This document shows positions 19,700 through 31,890 of a DNA stretch of 64,000 nt, piece after piece (position 1 is the stretch's first letter; each line of letters starts with the position of its first letter). The DNA comes from Crocodylus rhombifer. Lineage: Eukaryota > Chordata > Crocodylia > Crocodylidae. The notes under the pieces are model-generated. The model searched no databases and was not told the DNA's origin. It saw only the letters and a program-made list of their open reading frames with translations. The stretch spans positions 1 to 64,000 of the forward strand of contig JAVSML010024358.1 of NCBI GenBank assembly GCA_038503035.1. The letters are read 5' to 3'. The position numbers were made by a program, and so were the translations under genes.

Positions 19700-21385
19700 C
19701 TTTACGGTGGTAAACTTGGGTACTACAGACTGTCAGATGATTAGGAAAAGGAGTCTTTACAGATTTAACCCTGAGATTAAGAAAATGTAAGTGTTCTTTT
19801 GATGTTCCCAATGTAAATGAGAATCAGATCCCGTTGGCCTCCTCTATGTTAAGTAGGTGACATAAAAGTTGCTAATGTCTCAGCCTGGGAATCTGGCACA
19901 GCATGAAATTTGTTTTTTTCAAAGTGTCCCTTTAATGTGGCTTAATTTTTACTATTTTGGGATTTTCTCTAGGGAGGATGAAGTTTTTCACTTCTCACTG
20001 ATATAAGCTAGATTCAAACTAAAGGGAAAATTGTTAGTGAAGGACTCTAGTTCCTTTAAGATCTGATGTAATATGTTCTAAGAATATTTCTAGCTCCTCT
20101 TTATTAAAAGTAATCAATTTATTTAGCAAAATTTATTGGCTCAGCTGTATGCTTCTAAATCTTTGTGAAATTTCAAACAGCTTCCAAGCATCTAGGATTA
20201 ACAAATCACAGGGTTTTTTACAAAGTCTTTGAAAGCAGTAAAATGTTGCAATAATTCCACTTGATTTTCATTTATATTTCGTCTGCCTTTTAACATAAAG
20301 CAATCATCCCATTTCATATGCACAATCCGCATTTTGAATGAGCCTACAGATTTGATACTTTTGATGAGAGTTTAACACACATCCTTCTTATCGTAAAATA
20401 CTGTTTAAAACACTATTTGGATTATAAGCAAAGCTTTCGTTTGTACAGCCCATGGCTGTCTGTCATAAATATGCACATATCTCTGTCTCAGCAATACATT
20501 TCTAAGCACATTTCATGGTATTTTTCATATGCACTGGATTTGGTTTGTTTTAGGGCATAATATAAATTCTTTCTGTGATACAGGATACAAAAGAGCTTTA
20601 AAAGGTATAGTCTAGATACAAGGCTGTACTCATCGACTAGAACCCCAAGTTTTATTAGCTGTCTAAATAACCTGTTATCATTGTTGTTTATGCACAAAGC
20701 TACTCATCGGGTTCTGACTACTGTGCCTACGATTCCTTGAAATATCTGCAAGTCTATGCATTTGCCCTCTGTTACTTGTGTGAATTCTTCCAGCACATAA
20801 TGATAGTGTTTCACATTCCAAACCATAAGCCACACTACATGCCATAGAATACAAATGTGTATGAGGTGGTAGTTTCATTATCATAGGGTCAGTAGAATTT
20901 CAAGAGCTCTAAAATTACCTCTATCAGTGTTGCAAGTGTCAACTTAGTTTTAATAAATCTTTAGAAATAGCCACAAGTTACTTCTAGGACATCTTCCTAT
21001 TTCCGGAAATACATCATTCAGCTGCCAAACCTGCTATCAGTTTGTAGCAAATAGAATGTCATCCATGAAAATGAAGTCTTACAGCAGCTTCTGCATGCCA
21101 TCATACTATGATAACTAAAAGTGTGATTAACCTGAAGTTTAGCTGATATCAATCCAAATGTGTGCTATTCTACTTGAATTAGACCAAGGTCTTGGAAAAT
21201 TGTATTTTGTACGGAATGTGCATAGGGAATGTTGTATTTATCATATCTCTGATTATTCCATTGTGCCTTTTCTGGATGCCATTAATGTTGTAAAAGAGTT
21301 TACAACAATTTCTTTCCTTTTATTCATCTTAAACAAAATAAGTAGGATAAGCAGAAAATGACAGCTCAGCTAGTTTAACAATAAT
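19700..21385. other. repeat-free, AT-rich DNA; possible conserved block at 20270-20740
   Basis: No repeat family seen. Between 20280 and 20740 several CpGs persist (TTTCGTCTGCC, AATCCGCATT, TTATCGTAAA, TTTCGTTTG, CATCGACTAG, CATCGGGTT, CTACGATTCC), unusual for neutral AT-rich DNA. This is the only reason to suspect constraint. No splice-bounded open frame was found. Confidence 0.3.
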
Positions 21386-21389
21386 GAAC

Positions 21390-21490
21390 TTAATCCTGGA
21401 TCCTCACTCAGTCAAACCCACTGAAGTTAATAGGAATAAGAATTACAGCATTTTGCCCAATAATGACCTAGGACTAACAAGGTCTTTCAC
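21390..21490. repeat. possible old amniote interspersed repeat
   Basis: CCACTGAAGTTAATAGGAAT resembles the CCATTGAAGTCAATGGGA word of common reptile repeats. A similar word (CACTGACTTCAATGA) lies at 21725-21745, on the other side of the MIR copy. Confidence 0.35.
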
Positions 21491-21499
21491 CAATGTTGA

Positions 21500-21670
21500 C
21501 TACTCTAATTAATCCTGACAAGAGCTCAGTAAGTGAGGGAAGCATTACTATCTCTTTGCTATAAATGTGGGAACTGAGACATAGACAAGTTAAGTGGCTT
21601 ACCCAAAGTGACATAGGTAGTGGGTGAAAGAAACCTGGATTTAAAACATTGAAAAGATCCTAACTTTCAG
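21500..21670 (+). repeat. MIR-family SINE remnant
   Basis: Aligns by eye to the MIR core and 3' part: GGAAGCATTACTATCTC, GGGAACTGAGACATAGACA, AGTTAAGTGGCTTACCCAAA, GTGACATAGGTAGTGGG, AACCTGGATTTA. These follow the well-known GAAACTGAGGC / TTAAGTGACTTGCCCAAGG / GTCACACAGCTAG order. The copy is ancient. Confidence 0.75.
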
Positions 21671-22080
21671 CCCCATGCCTCACACTTGCAGCCAGATTTC
21701 AGGCTGGCATAAGTTAGGGGTTTCCCCACTGACTTCAATGAACTTTAGAGAAGGCCCTTATACTGTAAAGACGGTGAGGTAGTGGCTGCCTTTTATTTTA
21801 TTTTGCATAATGGAGTCCTGATTCAGAATTGGGCTTTAATAACATAATATAAACTAAAATTGAAATTACAAATTAAATTCAAATGTATAAGTTAAAACTA
21901 AAACAAATTATCAGTTGTTGTCCCTAATCTTTTAAAAAAGATATGGTCCTAAAGTTCTTCATAATAAATCAAATTTATTTTAATTTTTCTTTCTCTAGAC
22001 CTCATCTTGCTCCATGCTTCACTTATGCCTTTTTTGTCTTGTTTCTGGTTTTCCAAAGTGCAATTCAAAAGTGCGTTTCC

Positions 22081-22244
22081 GGGCACGTCTACACGAGATG
22101 CTACATCACCATAAGAACACGTTATGATGCTACATCGCAGGCATGAACTATGACACTGAAGCTACATTGGTGTAGCAACATGCTCCCCATCTACAGTGTG
22201 TTACTACAGTGATGTAGTGGCACAGCACACATGTAGAAATGCCC
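22081..22244. mobile_element. short palindromic MITE, 164 bp
   Basis: The left end GGGCACGTCTACACGAGATG pairs with the reverse of the right end (GGGCATTTCTACATGTGTGC). Both halves carry CTACATCAC words. The start resembles family 2 (TCTACACGAGA). No target duplication recognised. Confidence 0.7.
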
Positions 22245-22249
22245 TCTAA

Positions 22250-23335
22250 TAATTAAAGTCCACAGACATGCCATAACTTACAGTGTGTTGCTAAACAGAG
22301 ATAATTTATCTCTTCCCTTTATAAAAAGTAGGCTTTTGCAAAGTTAAATACACCAGTTTACAATATGCATTGATCATGTAATAGTATGTATTGATACTAT
22401 TGAATTACGAAGTGTTTTCAATTTAAAGTACACTCAAAGTTTCTCAGTTCCCACAAAGAGGGAGAAAATAAAGTTTATTATAATTTTTTTCCCAGCAAAA
22501 TGCATTATAGAGAAAGCTGAAGAAGCTGGGTAAACTCAGTAAATATGTATATACAATATATATACACATACACTGATACTAATATATCATTCAGAATATA
22601 TATACCCAGTGAATGTGAATATGTATCCGCACACACACACTCTTTACATATACATATGCACCCTCTTTTTTCAGTAAGAAGACCTACCTACTCTGGGGAG
22701 AGAGTATAATTTCAAAACCTCAAAACAATGCCTATGATCTGGCACAAGAAATTACTCAAGCATGGACTAAACTTTAAGTATGTGTTTAGATTCCACTCGT
22801 TGCAGTATTATAACATGATTAAGCTGCTTTCTCCAGACAGACAATATTTTAAAACATCCCCTAATTATAGCCAGATATATTACAAAATTTCTCATTGAAT
22901 TTGCTCCTCTTTGCTTTTATTTTAATTGACAAAAGAAATATATACAGCAAGTTAAGTCTGATTCTCAGTGAAGCTGGAATATACATGGATAGTGATATTA
23001 ACTACTCTAGAAAATGCATTATTGTATTTTTGGTTTGTTTTTTACATTAAAGAACTGACTGTTGAGAACTGAAATAAAAATATTAGCATCTTTTACTACC
23101 TGGAAAAAAGCAGGGGACCCCTTTTTGGTACTGGACAAATTCCCAAGGATTTATACCTATTTATATCTAATTTACATCTATTAAAACAATTATGTTAGTA
23201 AATAAGTGTTTATTTAAGAATTTTGGGGCCAAAAATTACCTCAGTGTTATGTAACAGGCCATTTTTATGTAGAGAGATCTAACAGCAATAGGAAAGTCCT
23301 TGGAAGAGGCAGGAATATTGGTTCTAGGTTGAGTA
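22250..23335. other. unassigned non-coding DNA
   Basis: AT-rich, with short alternating AT/AC runs at about 22545-22640. No family recognised. Confidence 0.35.
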
Positions 23336-23338
23336 CTT

Positions 23339-24087
23339 AGAATCATAGAATCACAGAATGATAGAAAGTTAGAGTTGGAAGTGACCTCAGGAGGTCATCT
23401 AGTCCAATCCCCTGCTCAAGGCAGGACCATCCCCAACTACATCATCCCAGCCAAAGCTTTGTGTAGCTTGCTTGGTCTTGAAAACATCCAAGAATGGAGC
23501 TTGCACCACCTCTCTGGGTTACCTACTCCAGTGTTTTACTACCCTCCTAGTGAGAAAATTCTTCCTAATAGCTAACCTAAACTTCCCTTGCTCCAACTTG
23601 AGACTGTTACTCCTTGTTCTGTCATCGGCCACTACTGAAAACAGTCTAGCTCCATCCTCTTTTGAACCCTCCTTCAGGTAGCTGAAGTCTGCTATTAAAT
23701 CCCCCTCAGTCTTCCCTTATTTAGACTAAATAAGCCCAGTACTCACCCCCACCCCGTCTTTCCTTGCCATTTTTGTTCCCCGACACTGGACCCTCTCCAA
23801 ATTGTGCACATCCTTTCTGTAGTGGGGTACCCAAAACTGAACGCAGTACTCCAGATGTGGCCTCACCAGTGCTGAATCAAGGAGAATAATCACTTCCCTT
23901 GATCTACTGGCAACATACCTACCAATGTATCCCAATATGCCATTAGCTTTCTTGGCAACAAGGGCCTGTAACCCCCAGGTCCTTTTCTGGAGAGCTGCTG
24001 CCCAGCCAGCCCCTGGCCTATACTGGTGCATTGGATTGTTCTGTCCTAAGTGCAGGACTTTGCACTTGTCCTTGTTGAACCTCATGG
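23339..24087 (-). mobile_element. CR1 LINE fragment, 3' part (split)
   Basis: The minus-strand CR1 3' end is at 23339 (AATCATAGAATCACAGAATG). GACCTCAGGAGGTCATCTAG and CAATCCCCTGCTCAAGGCAG are standard. Coding remnants read RFNKDKCKVLHLGQNN and RPHLEYCVQFWVPHYRKDV, with many frameshifts. It is interrupted at 24087 by a hAT-like element and resumes at 24582. Confidence 0.88.
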
Positions 24088-24581
24088 CTAAGTACAGATA
24101 GTCAAAAAGCCTGAGGCTGAATCCATTCAATCTTTGCAGATTAGTTTAAACTGTATAGATTGAATCAATATACAAGTGAACAGAAATTCACTTTGGTTTT
24201 AGAAATGCAGACACATGCCTGCAGTAGTTCAGGCCAGACGCCAGGGGGTGCTAGAGCACACCTCCCTGCTTGGCTGGAGCAGACAACTTGAGCCAAAGCT
24301 GCCCTCACCCCCTGCAAATAGGCAGTTTTTGAGGGAGGTGCAAAGCAACCGGGGATGATGGGGGAATGAGTGAACTTGAATGTGGAGGGGATCTGGGCCA
24401 GAAGTTCAATAAACTGATTTAACTTAAATTAGTTAAGTCTGATACTATCTCCATCCAGGTTTGTCTTAAGCCAGTTTTGGCCATTTTGAAAGTGGTTTAT
24501 GTGCACTGAACTTCTGTTGTGTTACAGATCTGAACCAGTATCTTATTACTTATACTGGTTTATATGTAATTTCTGTCCCTA
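24088..24581 (+). mobile_element. 490-bp hAT-like family, copy 2, inside CR1
   Basis: Starts CTAAGTACAGATAGTCAAAA, ends TTCTGTCCCTA. The interior matches copies 1 and 3 (GCCTGAGGCTGAATCCATTC, CTGGAGCAGACAAC, GGTTTATGTGCACTGAAC). It breaks the CR1 reading KCKVLHLG...upstream. The flanks share CATG, compatible with a worn target duplication. Confidence 0.85.
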
Positions 24582-24745
24582 GTCCATGATATTTCTTTTA
24601 GTCAAATCCTCCAACTTGTCAACGTCTCTTTGAGTCCTAACCCTCCCCTTCAGAGTATCTACTCCTCCGCACAGCTTGGTGTCATCTGCAAACTTTCAGA
24701 GGGTGTACTGCAGGTCATTGATGAAGATATTGAACAAAACTGGAA
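24582..24745 (-). mobile_element. CR1 LINE fragment, continuation
   Basis: Resumes the CR1 of 23339-24087 with CTTGTCAACGTCTCTTTGAG, CTTGGTGTCATCTGCAAACT and ATTGATGAAGATATTGAACA. These encode, on the minus strand, the FADDTKL region and the FNIFIND region. The element ends near 24745. Confidence 0.85.
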
Positions 24746-24749
24746 GGCT

Positions 24750-26400
24750 GAAGAATATCTGCCTCTTTCTCCTTCATGGATCACCTTCTTGGGGTGTTTT
24801 GTTTGTAAATACAAGAAACAGGCTTACTCTGCCTCTGAATATATTATTGTGTTGTATGGCAAGCATATGCCATTTTCTAGAGGACGCTTGCTTCATATAG
24901 CATTGGGCCAGATTACATTTATTTAGGTGTCCTATTCCACCTTTCTTGAACAGCTAGTAATAAAATGAAAGTCCGCCCTCCTCAATGTTGCTGCTTTTTG
25001 TGACTTATTTAATCATTTTAGACTTAAAACTATTACACATGTAGATGCATTAGCAGCTTTTTAACTATTTTTTTTTAAACTAAGATCATAATTAATCATG
25101 TAAGTCCACCGAGACACTTGATAATAAGATCTGGCCCTTCACCTATTGCAAATTAACAGGAGCATTAACTCTGCTATGCTGCTATAACTATGTGGATCCT
25201 CTTTATTAGAATCTTAAGGAACAAAAATACCTCAATATGTTTGGGCATATTGTGATCATGTCAGCAATTCTATATTTTCTTCAAGACAGTTAGGTTAACT
25301 ATAATAAAAAGGAATAAGTATAGGAGGAAATCTACTGATAAGATGCCTAGATTTTTTTTAATTCCTAGGCTGCTTTCCTCTCTGTTGTGTCAGATAGAAA
25401 GAGCTGTGTCCTGGGCTATGACTATTTAGCAGCTGGTAGAGTTACCAGCCGTATAGCTACCGAGCTAAATTCAGTCTAGCTGGCTTGTGTACAAAGAGCA
25501 CTGAGTGAGACCACAGTGGCATAAGCCTTAATACAGGTGGAATAAGCCCACCCTCAAAATTGGGCACTTATTCCCTGGCTGGTTCTTCAGCTATTAGATT
25601 AAAGCCATGTCAGGAATACCTGCACATGCTGCAGTTTTAACTTTGATTGACATGTAGACATCACCATAGGTAGCTGGATCATCCTGCTCATTTCTTCCAA
25701 ATTTGTGACTCCTTCCAAATTTATAAATTATACTACTGACTTTTTTCTATGATAAAACCTCACAGATCCCTGCAACTCTCTCATCTGGGGTGTCTGAAAT
25801 GGGGATCAGAATTTTGCATTCAGCTCCCTCTCTAGTACTTGAGAAGACCTTTGGGATAAGGATTTCAATGGTGCTATAACATGCATATTGGCATAGCTAT
25901 TAGTTAATTTAATTGCTGTGACTTTTATTTTGAAAACGAACTATATCTCTTCTATGTTTAGTAGAAAAAATGCAAAACAAATAAAGCCCACCCTGTTGTT
26001 AAATTCAATCATCCTTCTCTAAATATGATTGTTTAGATCCTAATATAACATTAATGAATTTGTATAGATTTTCTGCTTTAAGTTCATTTAAATATTGTTT
26101 TAATGCACTATCTGACAAACAGATCTCACCCTGAATACAAACCAAAGAGTTGCTGCAGTGGTATAAGGGTATACATAGGTTTTCTTTTTTTTAAAACTCC
26201 AGTAATTTCTGCAAGTTCTAGTAGATCCTGTTCACCAGTGCAGCAGAAACATTTGTTGTATCTGACAAGCATCAATCTTTGAGTAAAGTACACTTTTAAT
26301 TTGCTGCTGAGCAACAATGACAAGAGATTTCAGGATAGTTTGCATTTCAAATTGACATTAGGGTTTAAAAGGTTTTAGGGTCTCAAAGATATTACTTTAA
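24750..26400. other. unassigned; possible MITE near 25400-25670
   Basis: Mostly AT-rich. At 25400-25670 a small inverted pair (GGAATAAGCCCA / TGGGCACTTATTCC) and an end-like GACATGTAGACATCACC suggest a worn non-autonomous DNA element, but no matching left terminus was found. Confidence 0.3.
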
Positions 26401-26403
26401 GGG

Positions 26404-26800
26404 TAAATTTATGTGCTGGAATCCAGACACTTAACTATATGAATTAGCGTTGATTGTCTAACCTTGTGATGCGACTGGCAGAGTGCCGCTGGAGTGCTGT
26501 AATTCTCATGCATTACAGGAGGCATGGTGTTATCCAAATCCCAATGGTACTCCACTGAATTGATGAAATGACCGGGAAGGCCTAATTAAAGCTGTTCAGC
26601 TCAAATGTATTGATGTATTACATCTATTACGGCTTGGTTCAATAGGTCTACCCTATGAATGCTGCCACAGCCTGTAAAGCAAACTAAACAGACTGAATAA
26701 ATAATGCTGAAAGAAAAAGAGACACCCATGGAATCAAAGCTGCAGCATACAAAATGCAACAGGGTGACCTGTCAAGTTATTATCATGTAAGCCTTTATAA
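26404..26800. other. candidate conserved non-coding element
   Basis: Repeat-free and non-coding. It keeps five CpGs between 26441 and 26640 (TTAGCGTT, GATGCGACT, GTGCCGCTG, GACCGGG, TTACGGC). Words such as GCCTAATTAAAGCTG and CATTACAGGAGGCAT look like vertebrate developmental enhancers. This is pattern recognition only; conservation was not measured. Confidence 0.3.
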
Positions 26801-27179
26801 ATAACTAGTTTTTTATTCTTTATGAGGTAAAAAAGGGAGCAAATGCTAAGATTAAAAATGTATATATGCTTCATGTATACTAGGCGTTTGGTACTACTCC
26901 CTAAAATTTAGTTGCTTTTTTACCTATATTTGTAAGTACGTATGTACACATATCCTTCAGCAATAACTAATCTTACCATCATTAAATTCTCAACAGTAAA
27001 ATCTTTCTAATGGCAAGGAATCCTAGTAACACCATGTTTTCATTTCTGAATACATGAATACATTGGGTAATAGGTTAACAAATTTCTAGTTTATATTTAA
27101 CCCCTTATTCAGGAATTTCTACCACTGCTTCGAAAGTAAGTATAGTTTTCCTGTGGAGTGGGAGGCTGAACGTGGTGGG

Positions 27180-27600
27180 GGCCGGAAAATGTACTGTAAA
27201 GTAGAGTTAGATGAAAAACTTTGCAGTGAACAATGCATTTGTTGAGAAATGGAATTTTGAAAAACAGGGTTGTATTTAGTAAAATAGATTCATGGAAATT
27301 AGGAAAAATGGAAAACAAAGATTTTTTTATGGGGTTTCAATGAAACTGTTTGACTTTTCATTTTAACATATCATGTTTCATTTTAAAATTGAAGTACCTT
27401 TTTGAAGTTTCATAAAAGTATTGAATAACCCCCAGAATGAAGCAAATGATTTCACTTTGGCTATAACTGAAAGTTTAGTTTCACCAAAATGAGTTTTTTC
27501 CCCGTTTGATTGAAAAAATCATGAATATTGTTACGTTTGGAACCAAACTGATTATTTTTATTTTTATTCATCCACTGAACCAAAAAATAAATAAAATCTA
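27180..27600. repeat. possible old interspersed repeat (GAAAC-rich)
   Basis: AT-rich block with TTTCATTTTAAAATTG, TCAATGAAACTG and TTTCATTTTAACAT words, like a common reptile repeat with mirror-like TTTC/GAAAC motifs; see 490-990. Boundaries not defined. Confidence 0.3.
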
Positions 27601-27614
27601 GCCTTTGCCTAGCT

Positions 27615-27732
27615 TTTCTGCATAGTGTTTGTATAATTATTATAGAATCATAACAGCATTCAATTGTTTCAAATTTCTGCATAGCGTTTGTATAATTATT
27701 ATAGAATCATAACAGCATTCAATTGTTATAAA
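27615..27732. repeat. near-identical 59-bp tandem duplication
   Basis: Two units (27615-27673 and 27674-27732) containing TTTGTATAATTATTATAGAA and CATAACAGCATTCAATTG. They differ by one internal base (CATAGTG versus CATAGCG) plus drift at the unit end. Recent local duplication. Confidence 0.93.
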
Positions 27733-27734
27733 AT

Positions 27735-29950
27735 TATATCTAACAGAGATGAACTAATCCTAATGAACTTTGACAGGATGCTTATAAATAAAAGGGGGAA
27801 ATGGGGCAAAAGTAATAAATCACTTATGGTGAAATTCTGACCTGGGATACAAATAAATGTGTCCTGCCTTGCTGCCACTGTGGAGAGAGACTTCTTTCAA
27901 TCTCCAGTCTTTGTTGTCTTTTTGGGTTCTGTCCATTGATCAAGATACTATTTGGGGCAAGAGTATATGTTATTTATTAAGGCTGCATAGATGCTGCATT
28001 AATTTATGATCCTCTACACACATTAGTCAGGTGCTAGGTATCAATAGCACCGATAGAAACTGACTATGATGGGGCAGATAAAGCAGCCATCTGAAGCCTC
28101 AGACGAAGCCTCAGTCATCTGAAGCCTCACATAAAAATGTCTCAGATGAAAAACTGCTTATCTAACTGAAAAAAAAAAAAGAAAGAAAATTAGAGACCCT
28201 GTCAGAGGTTTCGGCGTGCAAGGGTCCTGATATTAGGTCATCATTCTGTTTGTCTATGAATACTTGCCTTTTATAAGAATCAGAAATATCTTTCTCCCAT
28301 CTTTCCTTAACAGATGCGTCTTTCCCATTAATTGTGCTCCTTCTCATCTGATGGCATGGGTGCCTTTGGTGCTTCCTTTATAGTTCTTGTTCCACAGATG
28401 AAGAGAAGGATAGCCTGTAATCAATTCTTGAGCTGATGGGAGATATCATTATACAGATTCCTTCTGGGCTACCTTCTCTAAACTTCCCAGTAGAATAATG
28501 GTGAGGGGAGGAAAGCGGGGAACAGGCTTAGAAACAAATCTCTAATTAAGATAAAGAACATGGAAAAGGGAAAAGACTTTTCTGTCTACGCATCATCCTC
28601 AGTACCAGAACTTTGTTCCTTCTCATCAGAAAGCCCTTGTTTCTACCATTCTGTCCTCAAAAAGCTTTTCAATCAGTTACCTTTAAGTATCTTATGGGCA
28701 TAGTGACCCCAGTGATATAAATATCCTCGTAGACAACATTTTCTGAGAGGTAAGCAGGGTAGAGGCAGAAGTTTGTTGGACATCTTTTATATTTTTTCCA
28801 AGGAGACAACTGGAGTTCAGAGCACTCATAGTCACCAGAGAAATACACACAGCCCAAATGAAAACTCAGCCCTAATGCAAACTACAGAAAACTACATCAC
28901 CTAATGCATGATGCCATGAGGAACCAGTTTGACTGAATGTGTGGTTGCCTTTTATAGATCTTAAGATGGCAAAACTATTTACTATTCCTGCTCAGATTCA
29001 GTGGAGTTGTTCAACTTCCCTTGCTTATGAACATTTTCCCATGAATTAATTCCAGTTGTTAAGAAGCAGATCTAGGACTCCTTCTCCCCTGGTTTGAATC
29101 TCTGCCTGCCAGATGAAAGTGTCACTGGTACAAACTGTGAAAAGTACTCAGAGTCAATCACAGTTTGCCAGATAAATGTGGCAAGAAAAGTGATCCTGTT
29201 TTGACTGCGGGCTAGATTATGCCTTTAAGAAAAAGGAGGAACTTGAATGAGAAATAGGCTGGTAGGCACAAAGGATAAACAGGTTGCATTTTTTTCTGAG
29301 AGGGGATGTTCTGGTTTGCATTCTGGTATCTAAGGCACCGTGGCCCAATACCTTCTCTGAATTCATGGGGAGTTGTACTCATAGGTATCACAGGTACAGG
29401 CTGCAGAGAGGAAGCAGAGAAGGCTCCATGCAACTTTCCCCTAATTTTCACAGAAAGAACCAGTTACACTGTGGCCTCAAAGGGGTTTGTCTGAGAGATT
29501 ACTGAGGGGGTTTGGAATTATGTCAGTGCAAAAGCAGAATTAGATACAGAGTAGATCCCTGTTAAGGCATGAAGAAAGGATTAAATGAATGTCTTAGTAA
29601 CTGAGATACTGAATTGCTTTCAAAAATGTCTAAACAAAACAGACCTGTATAGGAAGTTTGAACAAGGAGATAAAGGAGACAGTGGAAATATCTGTTGTTA
29701 AAAAACAAGTTAGGGTCCAGAGAACTATAGAAACATATACAAATCAGCCATTCCAGTTGCACAGCATCTTACAGTATTAAAGGTGGGATAATCACTGCCT
29801 TTGTTCCCAAATAAATGAATACAACCTTTACTATTGGTTTCAAAGGGGAGAGAGGTAGGGAGAACTGTGTCAACTCTGAGCACTTCTAGACATCCCAATT
29901 TAAGGTAAGGTCTTCTATATACAGTTTTTCTACTCATTATTTTAGTTAGG
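27735..29950. other. unassigned non-coding DNA
   Basis: No family recognised. A small direct-repeat cluster of GAAGCCTCAG lies at 28090-28130, and a poly-A/purine run at 28168-28190. Confidence 0.35.
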
Positions 29951-29954
29951 GCCG

Positions 29955-30545
29955 TGATTTTTCTACTGACATATCTGATCCAACTCAGCATCCCTTGTGG
30001 AACTAGTTCTATTAGTATGAACTCATATTCTGCCAGTATAGATTATTCCTCTCTCTGCACCCATAGTCCACCTGTGCCTGTACCTGACCCCCTGCCCTTC
30101 TCCCTCTGCACCATTTGCACACCCTCCTCCCCAGCTGCCTGTTCCCCCTGGTCAGGCAGAAGCAACGGTGACAGCTCCAGGCTTGGCTGGGCTGGTACCA
30201 GAGCCAGGGTCAAAGTGCGGGTGGGAGGGAAGGCAAGTAGCCAAGGGGGAGGGCAGGCTGTGTGTTTGGTGAGGAGTTCCCTGTACTTCCCCCAAATGAC
30301 ACACCCCAAGTCATCCTATCCTGACTTCCGCTGTGCTCCCCTGCCATGCCCTGCCTCTGTCTCCATGCAAGCCGCCCTGGCCTGGGGTAGGCGGCAGCTC
30401 AGCTCCAACTTCAATTCTGGACCTGAAGCCAATGCTGTCATAGCTGCCTGTCCCAGGCTGGGACTCAAATCTAAGACAAGGCTTTCCCCCATATTGACTG
30501 TGGGGGGCATGGGACCTCATCTTGGATTTGGAGAAATATAGTAAT
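29955..30545. repeat. GC-rich island, probable DNA-element core
   Basis: GC-rich patch in AT-rich surroundings. Its right edge, read on the minus strand, has CTCCAAATCCAAGATGAGG and GTCTTAGATTTGAGTCCC. These resemble ACCTGAATCCAAGATAACG at 42.85 kb, so both may be one non-autonomous family. Open frames of 195 and 88 codons are composition-driven; no protein family recognised. Confidence 0.4.
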
Positions 30546-30829
30546 ATAGTTTATGCACAGGCAACTTGGAAGAGAACTTAGTTTCCCAAAAAGGGTGTAA
30601 CTTTAAATGTTATAAAAAATTCTGATGGTATTCATGAGAAAAAAAGAGAGAGAGAAAAAGAAATAACCATGATTTCTGAGGAGAAATATAGCTGATTTGA
30701 AGTAAAAAGAAATAGTGAAAGACTAAAAAAGTCACTGACCCTTCTAAAGAATGATGGCATCTTGTGCACCAAGCTGCATGAGTTTTATAAAATATAGGTA
30801 TTTCAGATAAGCTTGATTGCTTTCATGTT

Positions 30830-31455
30830 AGGAATACCAAATGAATTGTTATCACTGGTAGATGAAGACAAGGTGGCAAATCCAATATACTGATAAATTT
30901 TAACAAAGATTTGAATCAATTTCACAGACTTACCTGAAATTCTTTCAAATTGCTCTGAATAGAAGCACTCATGACAGCAAACTGAAAGCTCATAATGGCA
31001 GGGAAAAGATAAACTTCACTGGGTTCAGTATCTAGTGATATACATATTAGTTTTGGTTTTATTTAACAACTCCATTAATTATCTGGAAAAGGCTGTAAAC
31101 AGCAAGTTGATGAGATAATGAAATCCACAGGTGACATTAAATTGGGTAAGAGTTGTAAACAGCACCAGAGTCAGAGAAATAATACAAAAGATACAAACAA
31201 AGGTTACTGTTAGGCAGAAACGAACTAAATTTGACTTTGAATAATGCAAAGTAATGAAACAAAGGATGTTCTAAGTATGGGAGCAATTTAGAAACCAGTA
31301 ATGAGGAAAAAGATCTAGGGGTGATAGTGAATAACAAAACAGATATGAGTTTACAATGTAATATTACAACCAAAAAAAGTTTAAAAATTTGGGCTATAAC
31401 ATCCCAATCCAAGAAAGCACTGAAGCATGCTCTTAATTTTAAACACAATCGATTC
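30830..31455 (+). pseudogene. ancient CR1-like LINE remnant
   Basis: Heavily mutated + strand reverse-transcriptase remnant. Recognisable pieces: AACAACTCCATTAATTATCT (from FNIFINDL), GAAAAGGCTGTAAACAGCAA, GGTGACATTAAATTGGG (from ADDTKLG), AATGCAAAGTAATG (from KCKVM) and AAAGATCTAGGGGTGATAG (from DLGVIV). Stops and frameshifts throughout. Much older than the other CR1 copies. Confidence 0.65.
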
Positions 31456-31489
31456 ACACTGATCAGGGTCTATATTTAGAAACATCCTG

Positions 31490-31890
31490 CTGTGATACTG
31501 GACGGGAATGCTGTCTCGGGGGCACACCTAACTAAGAAGAGTTATGCCAAAATATGTTGGTCAGAACCAGCCCATGGAGTTTCTCTTTCTGGCTCACTGG
31601 ACTACTGGCAGGTCGACAGAAGTTCAGGGGCATGGCTTGAATTTAGGGGTCCTTTGCCCCACTGGCCATGGTCATCATTGGTGAGCTTATCTTGTTGCCA
31701 CAGCTGCCCCTAGATGTCTCACACCACTGGCGGACTCTGATCCCTGGACCCTATACTGGACCTGCTACTGCCAGGTCTGGACCCACCACTGGTGCCTCCA
31801 CTGCTGCCAGAACTGCTGCTGCTGCTGGGCTGGATCTGGCCTTCAAGGAGCTCCACAGTCTGGATCTGACCCGGGGCCCCAGGTGAGTTT
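31490..31890. other. GC-richer unassigned patch
   Basis: Contains CTGCTGCTG/CCACTGGTGCC words and two chance frames of 72-73 codons. No family, no splice structure. Confidence 0.3.

Noticed and set aside
29954..30541. 195-codon open frame
   Set aside because: Lies across a GC-rich repeat-like patch; composition explains the lack of stops and no domain is recognised.
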